Source: Rachycentron canadum
Lineage: Eukaryota > Chordata > Actinopteri > Carangiformes > Rachycentridae
Direction: 5' to 3'
Length of the DNA stretch: 64,000 bases
NCBI GenBank assembly: GCA_038496675.1
Contig: CM076651.1
Coordinates: 20,469,061 to 20,533,060, forward strand
Shown here: piece after piece, positions 49,401 through 61,400 of the stretch
Position numbering within the stretch: position 1 is the first letter of the stretch
How the letters are laid out: each line of letters opens with the position of its first letter
The notes under the pieces: generated by a model
The model's input: only the letters and a program-made list of their open reading frames with translations
Database searches by the model: none
What the model was told of the DNA's origin: nothing
Program-made: the position numbers and the translations under genes

Positions 49401-52400
49401 GCCAGCTCAAAGGTTTTTCTAGTTTGCAGCATGGACGACACTAAAGTTTTGCCATGGTTTTGTTAGTATTGACTTTAAGGGTGTGTTTCGTGCTGCTCAG
49501 TTAATGGAAATGCTATAGCAGAGGAATTGTTGTGTTAACAGCACTTAAACCTGTTCTTTAGGCAGTGTGGTGGATCCGCAGAGCGGACTCCCCTCACCCA
49601 GTCCACGAGACCCCCTGCTCAGTCCTGACTCACACATGGTAAGAATTACTGCAGTGTTTCTACTAGATGGTCAAATTGTGTTTAATGTAACAACAAATGA
49701 TTAAAGAATGGTAAGAAACAACAAAAAGGACAAATTGGGAGGAATACATATACAGTCAAGCCTGAAATTATTCATACCCCAGGCAAATTCAGCAATTTTT
49801 TTCTTGATTGAATGTGAATGACACAGGCGTCTCCCAGAAGATAAGACCATGTACAAGAGGCATCATTGTGGGAAAAAAAAAAAAAAATTCTCAGCTTTTA
49901 TTTACATTTGAACAAAAAGTGGCATGTCCAAAATTATTTATACCCTTTTCAATAATCAATAGAAAAGCCTTTATTTGCCATTACAGCAATCAAACGCTTT
50001 CTATAATTGCTAACCAGCTTTCTGCATGTCTCCACTGGCATGTTTGCCCTTTCATCTTTAGCGATGAGCTCCAACTCTTTCAGGTTGGAGGGTCTCCTTG
50101 CCATCACCCTGATCTTTAGCTCCCTCCACAGATTTTCAATTGGATTCAAGTCAGGACTCTGGCTGGGCCACTGCAAAACATTAATGTTTTTGTTTGCTAA
50201 CCATTTCTTCACGACTTTTGCTGTGTGTTTTGGGTCGTTGTCGTGATGAAATGTCCACTGGTGCCCAAAGCCAAGTTTCTCTGCAGACTGCTTGATGTTG
50301 TTGAGAATTTTGATGTATTGCTCTCTTTTCATGGTGCTGTTTATTGTTATTAGGTTCCCTGGACCATTGACTGAAAAATACCCCCAAAGCATTAGGTTCC
50401 CACCACCATGTTTGACAGTGGGGATGGTGATCTTAGGATTGAAGGCTTCTCTCTCTATTTTTTTTTTTTTTTTTTTTAAATGAAGGATACGTCATTATGG
50501 CCAAAATAATTACATTTTTGTTTCATCTGATCATAAAACAGAAGTCTTCTTGTCCAGATGAGCATTTGGCTCATCTAGTGATTTTGACTTAGCAAAGTTC
50601 AAGCAGGCTTCTGTGTGCCTTATCTGGAGAAGTGGCATCCTCCTTGGTCTGCGTCCGTGGAACCTAGCAGTGTCCGTTGCACTGTGTGCATTGAGACGTT
50701 GCCACCAGCAGAGCACAGATTCACTAGGATGGCCTTGGTGGTGATCCTTGGATTCTTTTTCCACCTCTCTCACTATCCTCCTGGCCAGCACAGGTGTCAC
50801 TTTTGGCTTACGACCACATCCCCTGAGATTTTCCACAGTGCGGAATGTCTTGTATTTTTTAATAATACTTTGCACTGTAGCCACTGGAACTTGAAAACAT
50901 TTAGATATGGCCTTATAGCCCTTTCCTGACTTTGTGAGCAGCTATAATGCACAGCCACAGGTCCTCAGTGAGCTCCTTTGTCTTAGCCATGGCTCCACAA
51001 ACCAACTGCAGAGAGCTGTTGACTCAGGGTAATTATGATGCTTTAGAACAGCTTGGACTATTTGAATGGTATAGAACTTTGGATTTTCCAATAGACTGTG
51101 ACAGTTTGCAAAGGGTATGAATAATTTTGGACATGACACTTTTTGTTCAAATGTAAATAAAAGCTGAGAAATAATTTTTTCCACAATGATGCCTCTTGTA
51201 CATTGTCATATTATCTTCCAGGACACACCTGTGTCATTTCGAATCAAGAAAAAACTTGCTGGTTGAGTAAAAATAACTTTAAGTCAACATTTGCCTGGGG
51301 TATGAATAATTTCGGGCTTCACTGTATGTAAGTAAAGAATCTTAGTTGACAGACTACAGCAGTTGTGCTCGAGTGCTTTACATCTGTCACCTGTACTTAG
51401 AGAAGTGGTTATAGCCTTGTTATATTTACAGACACAGAGGAACCAGTGGTTTCAAACGTTCTGTCATTTGGTCCAAGTATCACAGTTGAAAGCAAACAAG
51501 CCACTCTCATTCTGGCTTTTCCCAGTGGCTCATTATCATAGCATATGGGTGCTGATAAGATAACCAGGTGAATGAATCTCTGTTTAACTCTGAAAATGAA
51601 CCTTTGTTTGAATCTGAATAGACTGTCTGATTGCTTTGCCCCACCAGGATGTTCAGGGGTATAAGTGGGTGCGCTGGCGGGTGTGGTTGTGTCGCCTGGC
51701 TGCATCACTGTCCTTGGGTCTCCTCCTGATTGTGTTTCACTGGCGGCCCCGGCTTGGTGTCCTTGCTCGCTGCTGTTCCTGTCCTCTGGCTTTGGCAGAT
51801 ATTCTGCTCATACGAGTGAGAAAATGAAATAGTTCTTACTTGGGTGTAAAAACTACTAGGCACCTGACATCTTCACTTAGGCTGATTTGACCTGGCATTG
51901 TGAAAATTGCACCTGACCTACAAGCTACTTTGTCTCATATTATCCTTATATGTTCTATAAAAGAAATAATCATAAGCAGTTAGCTTTATAAAAACCTTCA
52001 CTGAATGTCTAGATATTAATTTAATGTTATCTTCATTTAGAGTACTGCTCTAACCTTGAAAGCAGTTACAAAGTTATTTGCATTTCCACTTGTTAGAACA
52101 AAATCGTAACAATCACCAGCTTCACTTTAAAATGTTCAGTTTAAAAATGCATATCAGTCAGGTGGCCTCTTCTTCTGGTTTTACTATTTTACAACCAGTT
52201 TATTGTCCAAGCTGCCTACCATCTGTAATTCAAATGTGCTTACTGGTTGGAACATATCAAATATTCCTACAGTTGCCTTGCCAAACATCCAACAACACCC
52301 AAAGCTGCAGATGAACTCCTTAGATTTTATAGTTTGCTTTTTATTTGTGAGCTCACTCACAAAGGCAAGGCAATTTTATTTGTATAGCCCATTTTTACAA

Positions 52401-55400
52401 ACAGTTTGTCTCAAAGGGCTTTACATAGCATCATAACAACATCCTCTGCCCTTAGACCCTCACATTGACTGAGGAAAAACTCAAAACAAAAAACCCTTTT
52501 AACAGGGAAAAAAAAGAGAAACCTCATGGTGAGCAACAGAGGAGGGATCCCTCACCCAGGACGGGCAGACGTGCAATAGATGTTGTATACAGACAAGAAA
52601 ACAGGTAACAATACAGAATATGCACAGCATGGAAATGGGGTGCAGGAGTTAATGAAGGCAGTTTTTGGTGGGAGGGAAGGCAGGGAGAGTCAGGCAGCTT
52701 AATGGGGGTAATGGGTGGTAGACTGGTTCCAGGGAGCAAAGGGGGACTAAGTGTGTGTGGCCATAGTTTGTGTCATCCTTTGATACACTGCATTAGATGC
52801 TTTTTGTGTTGGTTGGTCAGTGTCTAATTTCCAGATATATTTATGTCATTTTTACCCTCAGGATGCTTTTGGCCAGCAGCATGTTGTGAAGGTTCTCACA
52901 GAGGAGATGGAGGATGGCAGGTCAGTTCTATCTACCCACTGACTGCATCATCTTTAGCCTTTCATCAGCATGCACATATCTGAAACTGTTAAAACTGTGG
53001 CTTGCTTTGTTTTTTTCTTTTTAGTTTAGAGTTGTTGGGAGAACTGGAGGTCACTGAGTGGAGAGATACAGTTCAGCTGTACAAGGAGGATGTAAGGAAG
53101 AAGGGATCGGTTGTGTTTTTTTTTTTTTTTTTTGGCACAATAATGTGCTGCATGACCTTCTTTCTCTAACTAAAAGTGACCTCTATTATGTTTACAGAAA
53201 ACTCTGCTGCGCTACTACCTGTTTGAAGGACTGCGCTACATCTGGCTGGACAGGAAGGGAGCTTTCTGTCGTGTTAGGTATTGAAACAAGAAAACCAGAA
53301 ACCTGTAGGATTTCATAGAGTACTGAGCAGCTAGTCTCACCCTGTATATTTGGATAAAAACTTTTTAAGAAGTACTAATTTGCAATTCAGTCCAAGATAA
53401 ATACCATAAAACACACACCTTTGACATATGTTTTTCTGCTTCAGCCAAAGAATATTCTGATTATGTATTTTGTTTTTAATATATAAATATATCTTAGTAG
53501 CTCTTCAACTTTTTCTGTTGATTTTGTTTGTCTGTAGTGTCCTCAATGAGGACTGGACCTGCAAGGACTTATATGGCTTCCAAAAGGGCCTGAGTCACCT
53601 GGAGCAGAGCTTAAGGTGGGAAGGGATGCATGAATGGAGAAATAAGATGATTCCTTCATCTCACATTGCCAAGTTATTCATGACATAAATTCTTTTAGGA
53701 GACGAATTTATGGGCCCAACCTTATCGATGTGCCTGTGAAGCCTTATATTAAACTGCTGTTTGAGGAGGTGAGATTGAAACCACATTCTTTAATGCTGCC
53801 TCGGAATTAATTTTTTATGCTGGTTTAGTTTGAAGTAATCAAAATCCAGGTATAGCGTGAAATTAAGTGGACTCCTTTCCCTTTCTATCTCTCTCTCTTT
53901 GTGCTTCTTTAGGTTCTCAACCCATTTTATGTGTTCCAGTTCTTCAGCATCACCCTGTGGATGATTGATAATTATTATTTGTACGCCATATGTATTTTGA
54001 TTATCTCCATTTTCTCTATTAGCATCTCTCTGTATGAGACCCGTAAGGTGAGCCTGTAGTGGGATTCTTAATCTGATTATAATTTATGATATGTCTAAAT
54101 CTCTGGTGCTAAGAATAGTAAATTAAATTTACTCCACAGCAAAGCATCACTCTTCACAACATGGCCCGGTTAGTGACAAATGTTACAATACGCAGAAACT
54201 CAGGAGGTGAGTGTTTGCAAATGTATTTCTTTTTAAAAGTAAAATTTTACATAGTTTATTATGTGATATATGTGGATTTCGTATTTGATTGTTATTTTGT
54301 TCACTTAGCATTGACATGAATCCTGCAGTAATAAAAGGCATAACAGTGGCAGAAATCAAGACTTTTGGCACAGGAAGAGTTTTAGTCTTTATGTTATGTA
54401 ATACAATTCAACAACACCACAAATTGTATCCTGCAAAATAATGATACAACTGAATCAATGACTTTCAATACCTGTTTCAACAAAACCTTATAACCTAGTT
54501 TTAGCTTAGGTGTACCTAATAAACTGGCAGCTGAACTTAAAATCAGCTAAACCATTCATGGAAAAAATGGGTCAGTGGTAGTGCCCAAGGTAATTTCTTA
54601 CACATCAAAGTTACACATCAAAATATCACAAAGACTGGTCTTGTCATTAAAGGTCCCATTTTGAGTTTTTGATCACATCTATGGGGTATTGTTGTTACAA
54701 GGCCATTACAGATGCTTCAAAAATGGGCGGCAAGCAAGCAAACAAGGATGTAAACAATGCAGGATTTGAAACTTTCACAAAATTGGCTTTGCAAATATTT
54801 AATCTGGAATATTCCATTCTGTTCTGTTTTGGTAGGCAACACTGATTGTAAACAGAAGCTTTGTTTACAAAAAACTCCACAGGGCATCTTTAAAATGTGT
54901 GACAGTTCCTCCCTCGAGGCAAAAACCCAATTAAGCTATTTGTGTGTTCTGCCCAACCACTTAGCTACATCATTCAGTGGCTAGGAAAAAAAAAAAACAC
55001 ATTCATTTTCCAACTGCCACACTGTTTGTTTGGAGAAATAACTGTCCACTCATAGAAGAATGTTAGAGGACAAAGTATGGTCATGAGGGCAAATAAGATT
55101 TTGTTTTAGCAGGTTAAAAAATGTTTACTTTAGAGAGAAGAATTTGTTTTTTTAAAAGTCACAAATTCAAATTTGAATCTAGAAAAAAAAACGTTTTGGC
55201 TTTTGTGCCTGAAGGTGAAGGCTTAGATGTCTTTTCTAACTCTTGTTAATGTAGTAATGGTGAGGAAATAAATAAGGAAGTCATTTAGTTTCTTTGGACC
55301 AAGTTATTTCAGCTTTTATTCTACATTGAACCCAGACCGCCTTACAGGGGCATTCATTCCCAGTTGTGTTTTTGCAGCCGAGGAGTGTATGAGCTCAGCA

Positions 55401-58400
55401 GACCTGGTCCCCGGCGACTGTGTAATTATCCCTCAGGAAGGTCTGCTGTTGCCCTGTGATGCTGCCCTGTTGGCTGGGGAGTGTCTGGTCAACGAGAGCA
55501 TGCTCACAGGTCAGATCATCAAACTATGAAGAACATAACTGGAATGATTTCTCTGTTTTTTGTTTTTTTTTTTGTTTGTTTGTTTTTTTTTTTACTACAA
55601 TTGTAAAATTATTTGCTCCAGCATGTGTTAATGAAATGCCATGACCACTGGGTCTATGAAACTATTTCCGAAATCAGAGTAACTCCAGAAAAAAATCAGA
55701 AAAATTCAGTTTGTGTTAAGACAATCTATGCGTGAAATAGAGATTTACCTGCTAGTCTTTCACTTGTGTTGCTGCAGTTTTTACTTTGTGTTCAGGGTTT
55801 AATTTAGAACGCTCCAACACTGTTGACAAATAAAAACAAAAAATACAGTAAAAGTGGCAAAAAAGTGGTTGGTATACTGGTTCTCATTATTCCCTTCCAG
55901 GTGAAAGTGTCCCAGTGCTGAAAACCCCACTGCCAGCTGTTGAGGACAAGTATAGCTCAGACACTGAGCGTAGACACACTCTATTCTGTGGTACCCAGCT
56001 CATGCAGGCCAAGGGTGGAGGGCCAGGAGGTGGTGGCGCTCTTGCTGTGGTCACAAGCACAGGTGAGAAGAGAGATTGATCTGAGGCAGTAGCATGTTGT
56101 CTGCATGCCAGTTAATGATTAAAGCAAATATTATTTGGTGGCCGTGGTGAAAGTGAAAGGCATATTTGTGGGTTTTTGACCACTAGTAACACTATTTGGT
56201 AATGTGTTTGTCAGTGGGCCCCTGTGAATGTGAACTATTCAGGATTCTGAATCAACTTTGCAAATTATTCTTTTAATGAACGAAATCCTCTCAACTTGTT
56301 TGTTAGACTTACATGATAGTAGCACGAAGTGTGAACAGAAGCTCTGTTTACTTGCCAGAAAATAAGTCAAAGCCAAGTTAAATCAGTTCTCTGTCTTATT
56401 TCTCTTCCTCAGGGTTTTTCACAGCCAAAGGTAACTTGGTCAGCTCCATTTTGTATCCTCAGCCAATCAACTTCCGCTTTTACCAAGATGCTATCAAGTT
56501 CCTGCTTATCCTGGGTTGTGTTGGTAAGAGCTTAAACTGCTGCCTGAGTTATTTTGTTTGAGGTTTGTGTCATATAATGACTCTACAGATGATTTATGTA
56601 TTTTTGACAACTGAATAAATATTTATCAAGCCTTAGTAAACTTTTTCCACCATTCTGTTTCAGCTTTTCTTGGCACCATCTACAGCTTTGTGGTCCTTTA
56701 CAGATCCAACGTAAGTGCAAACTACAATGTACTGCAAAGACAAAATATAGATTTAAAATATCTTTGACAGTAAATTTTTATTTATTTTTTGCTTGACAAA
56801 AACAACAAATGATTATTGACTGGGTGTGTGTCCAGGCAACTTGGGTGGAGTTAGTGATCAGAAGCCTGGATATTGTGACCATTGCAGTGCCTCCTGCTCT
56901 GCCTGCTGCGATCACCACTGGCACCATCTATGCCCAGCGCAGACTCAAGAGAAAGGGTGTCTTCTGCATCAGTCCACCACGCATCAATGTCTGCGGCAAG
57001 ATCTCACTCTTCTGTTTTGACAAAGTGAGGGTGAAGTTTACAAAGTTTGCATATGCGGAGAACAGTATTGGCACTTTGTGTGCTAAAATTGCCATTCATC
57101 AGACTGCTTTTGTTTTTACCAGACAGGAACTCTGACAGAGGAGGGTCTAGATGTGTGGGGAGTGATGGAAGGGGGACCTGCTGGATTCTCAGAGCTGGTC
57201 CCAGAGCCCAGACTCTTATCCCCAGGGCCCATGCTCTCAGGCCTGGCTTGCTGTCACACTGTAACGCTGCTGCAAGGTCAGCCCCTCGGAGACCCTCTGG
57301 AGCTCAAGATGGTTGAGTCCACTGGCTGGGTATGATAGCGCAAAGCTTGTTTCATTTACTTCAAGAAATACTTGACACAAATAAAGAAAAACAATAAGTT
57401 ACTTGGTTATAAAACCTGTTTTAACAGAAGAAGCTTGTCAAAACACAAGTAGCTGCTCAAGTACTTAAAATTACTATTTTTTTTGTGTTCATGAACACTT
57501 ATAATTGTGAACTAGGCTTTTAGTAAAAATCATAATAGTGATTTTCCTCTCATTCACACTTGTGGGACATTGGAAGAACCACATAGTGTTTTTGCATTCA
57601 GCCAGTGGATAATCATTGTAAGGTTGATGTAAAGCACTATTTTTACATCTTATCTAATTTACAGACCCAACAGGAGCCAGAGGGAGATGGGAAGTTGCTG
57701 GATGCAGAGTTTGGAGGCCACAAAGTTTTGGCTGTTATGAGACCCCCTACTCAACAGCTCCAGTCTCAAGAAACTGTGAGTGTCTCTGGCATCAGTCCCA
57801 ATACTCCGATCAATAGGGCTCATGTGTTTATTAAGGTGAACAACCCCTTATCCACTGTAACACTCTTGGACAGGTTGTGATCTATAGCTTCGATTTTGTT
57901 TACTGTCCCCACTATGTTCTCTGGAAATCCTTAAAACTTGCGAGCCTAAAAATTATCTGCCTCCAGTTTTCAGTTATTAACTCTTATTCTTCTTTTGCAT
58001 TTTATGTTAGACCACAAGCAAGGCAGTGGCCATTGTCCAGAGGTTTCCCTTCTCCTCAGCCCTTCAGAGGATGAGTGTGGTCACAGTGGCCCAGGAGGGT
58101 CACTCAGCTCTAGCTTTCATCAAAGGATCACCTGAGATGGTAGCAAGCCTCTGCCGAGCAGAGACAGGTCAGAAAATTATTGATGATAACTACTCAAACA
58201 ATGTTTATGTTCAAGGCTATGGTCTAGTCCTTTAAAGTCTAAACTTATAACTGCAGTACAGCATTTTTTTGTTCAAATTCATGTAGAACCATTATTGTCA
58301 CTGACAAAATGTCTATCCCAAGTATGGATAGAGTAGGAGTGAATTCACATTGTGTTGTTTTGTGTGTCTTCATGACATTTATGCAAAATGGGATGCTTTC

Positions 58401-61400
58401 TGTTTATAGTGCCGGCACAGTTCTCCAGCAAACTGCGCAACTTCTCCAGTGAAGGCCTCAGGGTTCTTGCACTTGCCTATAAACCCTTAGACAGAAACAC
58501 TGACTTTAGGACCATTAAACGGTGAGAACCCAGTCTGCCATTTCTTTGTGGCAGCAAAAGCATGCGTAGTCTCTTCTTATTGTGTTTTTTTTTTTTTTTT
58601 TTGGTCCCAGAGCCGCAAAGCTACAAAAATAGCTGTTTGTGTATCTGTCCACAGAGAGGAAGTAGAGAAAGACATGCAGTTCCTGGGCCTACTGATGATG
58701 AAGAATTTGGTAAAGCCAGAGAGTGCCAAGGTTATTAACATCCTGAGACTGGCACACCTTCGCAGTGTCATGGTCACCGGTGAGGGATTTGCATTCACCA
58801 CAGTAGTATTACACTGTGCAGTAACTCTTTAACATAAAGCTAATGAGTTGCAGAGATCATCATATTTTTTTCTAGCTTCATCTGTTAAAAATATCACTAT
58901 TTGTCATGACCATTCACTTTTTCACACAGGTGACAACATTTTAACAGCAGTCAATGTAGCAAAAAGCTGTGGGATGGTCGGCTCTGATGAGAAGGTGATC
59001 TTTGTAAATGCCTCCCCCCATACTGCCCAGTCAATGCCCACCCTGAGGTTCAGCCTGGAAGATGGAGTGACAACTGCTGGCCAAAGCTCCATAGAGGTCA
59101 TCACCTGGGTTTGTCCTGCTCAGCACACTGGTCCTCACGCTTTTTCAGTTTGACATTTCTGTCCCTGGATGTTTTGGCTTTAGTTGTGCTACTCTCTGAT
59201 AAATATTAAGGGGGGTGCCTTTCATTATATGCCAGTCTGAACAGGAATCATTGTCTTTTCCCAAGTGACCATGCCTGGAACTTGAGAGACAACAGTGATT
59301 TCCAATCAGTTTACAGTCAGTTTTAGAGTTTGGGTTATGTCCTTTAAGGTATGTGTTTTGTCACCAAAAGCTAATTCTTACTTATATACACATTTATATC
59401 TCTATGTTTTTACTATGTAGTTGTGGTGTCTTTGTCAATTAAGCAATTATCTCAGTAGCACAATCATGACCTAAATTTATATACTGTCAGTGTGAATTTT
59501 GGTTGCTGTTATTGATGTTTCTTCTCTCTGCTCTCAGGGCTTGTACCAGGGTGGTTTTGGTTATCACTTGGCTATTAGTGGCAAGTCCTTTGCTGCCCTT
59601 TGTGACTACTTCCCTGAGTATCTGTCAAAGGTAATGTAAGCTATGTAATCCTAGCAGGAATGTTCTGACAGAGTATTGACCAAGTAACAACTGGAACAGT
59701 TATTAAATTACATTATAGTTTGAGTTAGGTAGGGAAATAGATAACCCTTTTTGATGTGCTGTCATTCCAGGTTTTGATGCGAGCTACAGTATTTGCACGC
59801 ATGTCTCCTGACCAGAAAACCCAGCTGGTGAAGGAGCTGCAGAAACTGAAGTAAGTTGAAACACAAAGAAAAAGAATGGAGACACACAGGGAAAAAACAC
59901 AGCAAGAATTTACTGAGAGCAACAGATCAACAGAGAATATCAGTGTCAGGGGAAATTAAACTCTCATTGACTTCTTCGCTTGCCATGGTAACCTCATGGG
60001 ATGAAAAGTCTGAGTCCAGTAGTAATTTAGCCAGTGGCTAAATTATTTAGATAAATAAATCCACCACTGACCATTTTAATACACCAAAAACACAAAGTTA
60101 GAAGAGACGGACTATCTGTATCAGTTTAAGTATTTTTTCAAGCTTTTGCCTTTATTACAGTCATAGTGTGAGAGATCTCATCAGAGCAGAGAATCTTTTC
60201 AACCTCTCAAAGTCCTTTAATTGCTGTTTTACTAATTCCAAGCAGGCTGTTGTATGCCTCTCTCTCAAAATAACCATCTACCTTCAATACCATACAGACC
60301 TGATTGATGGAATGCTGCTAAGAGCACTTAAAGCTTTAGAAATGCTTTTATACCCTTTTCCTGATCTATGCCCCACTACGGTTTTATCACAGAGGTTTAC
60401 AAAGAGTTCCATGGACGTCATGGCCCTGTTTTTATCCTGACATGCAGGGTGTATTGTCCGTTTGTGTCTTTCTAAACTATATCCAATCAGGAGTGAATTT
60501 GCAATAAATGTGATGGGGTCTGACTACCTTCTGAAGCTGTGCTATAGAATTAACCACACAGCATTATGTCCATCACATGTCACTGCTGGCTGACTCTGAC
60601 TGACTACTAACTGACTTTAAATAAGACACCAGCTATTTGTGAAATTATAATGCGCCTTTTCTATTACTGCAGCTATAGGGTGGGTATGTGTGGGGACGGG
60701 GCCAATGACTGTGGGGCCCTGAGAGCAGCTGATGTTGGGGTTTCCCTGTCTGAAGCTGAGGCTTCGGTTGCTTCACCTTTCACTTCCAAAACTGAAAACA
60801 TCAGCTGTGTGCCGCTGCTTATCAGGTGAGGAAGAGGGAAACATTAATGACACTGAAGTTAGAAAAGCATGGTAAATGTGGGTGAGAGTTTTAAAAGTCT
60901 ACCAGACCAGTAATGTTTGTGGTATAGTATTTGCAGCGAAAGAAACAGTAACACATCGTTCCTCCTTGTCTCTGTAGAGAGGGCCGATGTTCTCTGGTCA
61001 CCTCCTTCAGTCTCTTCAGATACATGGCTCTGTACAGCCTCATTCAGTTCTGCTCTGTCCTCATCCTTTACACAGTGAGTAGTCGTGGAGCTCATCACAC
61101 CCTCATTCATTTTTATTTCTGCCCAGTCAACTTTTAGGCCAGATGTTATGGCCTAAAGTAGTAGACTATTAGTATTAGTCAATTTATTGAGCAAATTATG
61201 ATAACTCAATCAATTTAGCAAGTGTTTTGTTTCATATCATTTTATTTTATTGTAGACATCTTTATTTCAAAATGCCCCCTTTCAAACCCTTTATTCATAA
61301 AACATTTGTTTTCATAGTGACAGTTTCATTATGTTGGTTTTTGTGACAGTGGTGTTGTCATCATTCTCTCATCTTTCATCTTTCAATACATCACGTGCAC

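Larger units (their letters stand above)
49639..51647 (+). other. atp13a2: atp13a2 intron 2, mostly a Tc1 element
   Basis: The 2.0-kb intron consists of a 1572-bp Tc1-type element with about 110 and 320 bases of flanking intron. Without the insertion the intron would be about 0.4 kb. Confidence 0.85.

Noticed and set aside
50007..50246. + strand frames across the Tc1 element (also 49808-50119 and 50615-50929)
   Set aside because: They are antisense shadows of the transposase on the - strand.
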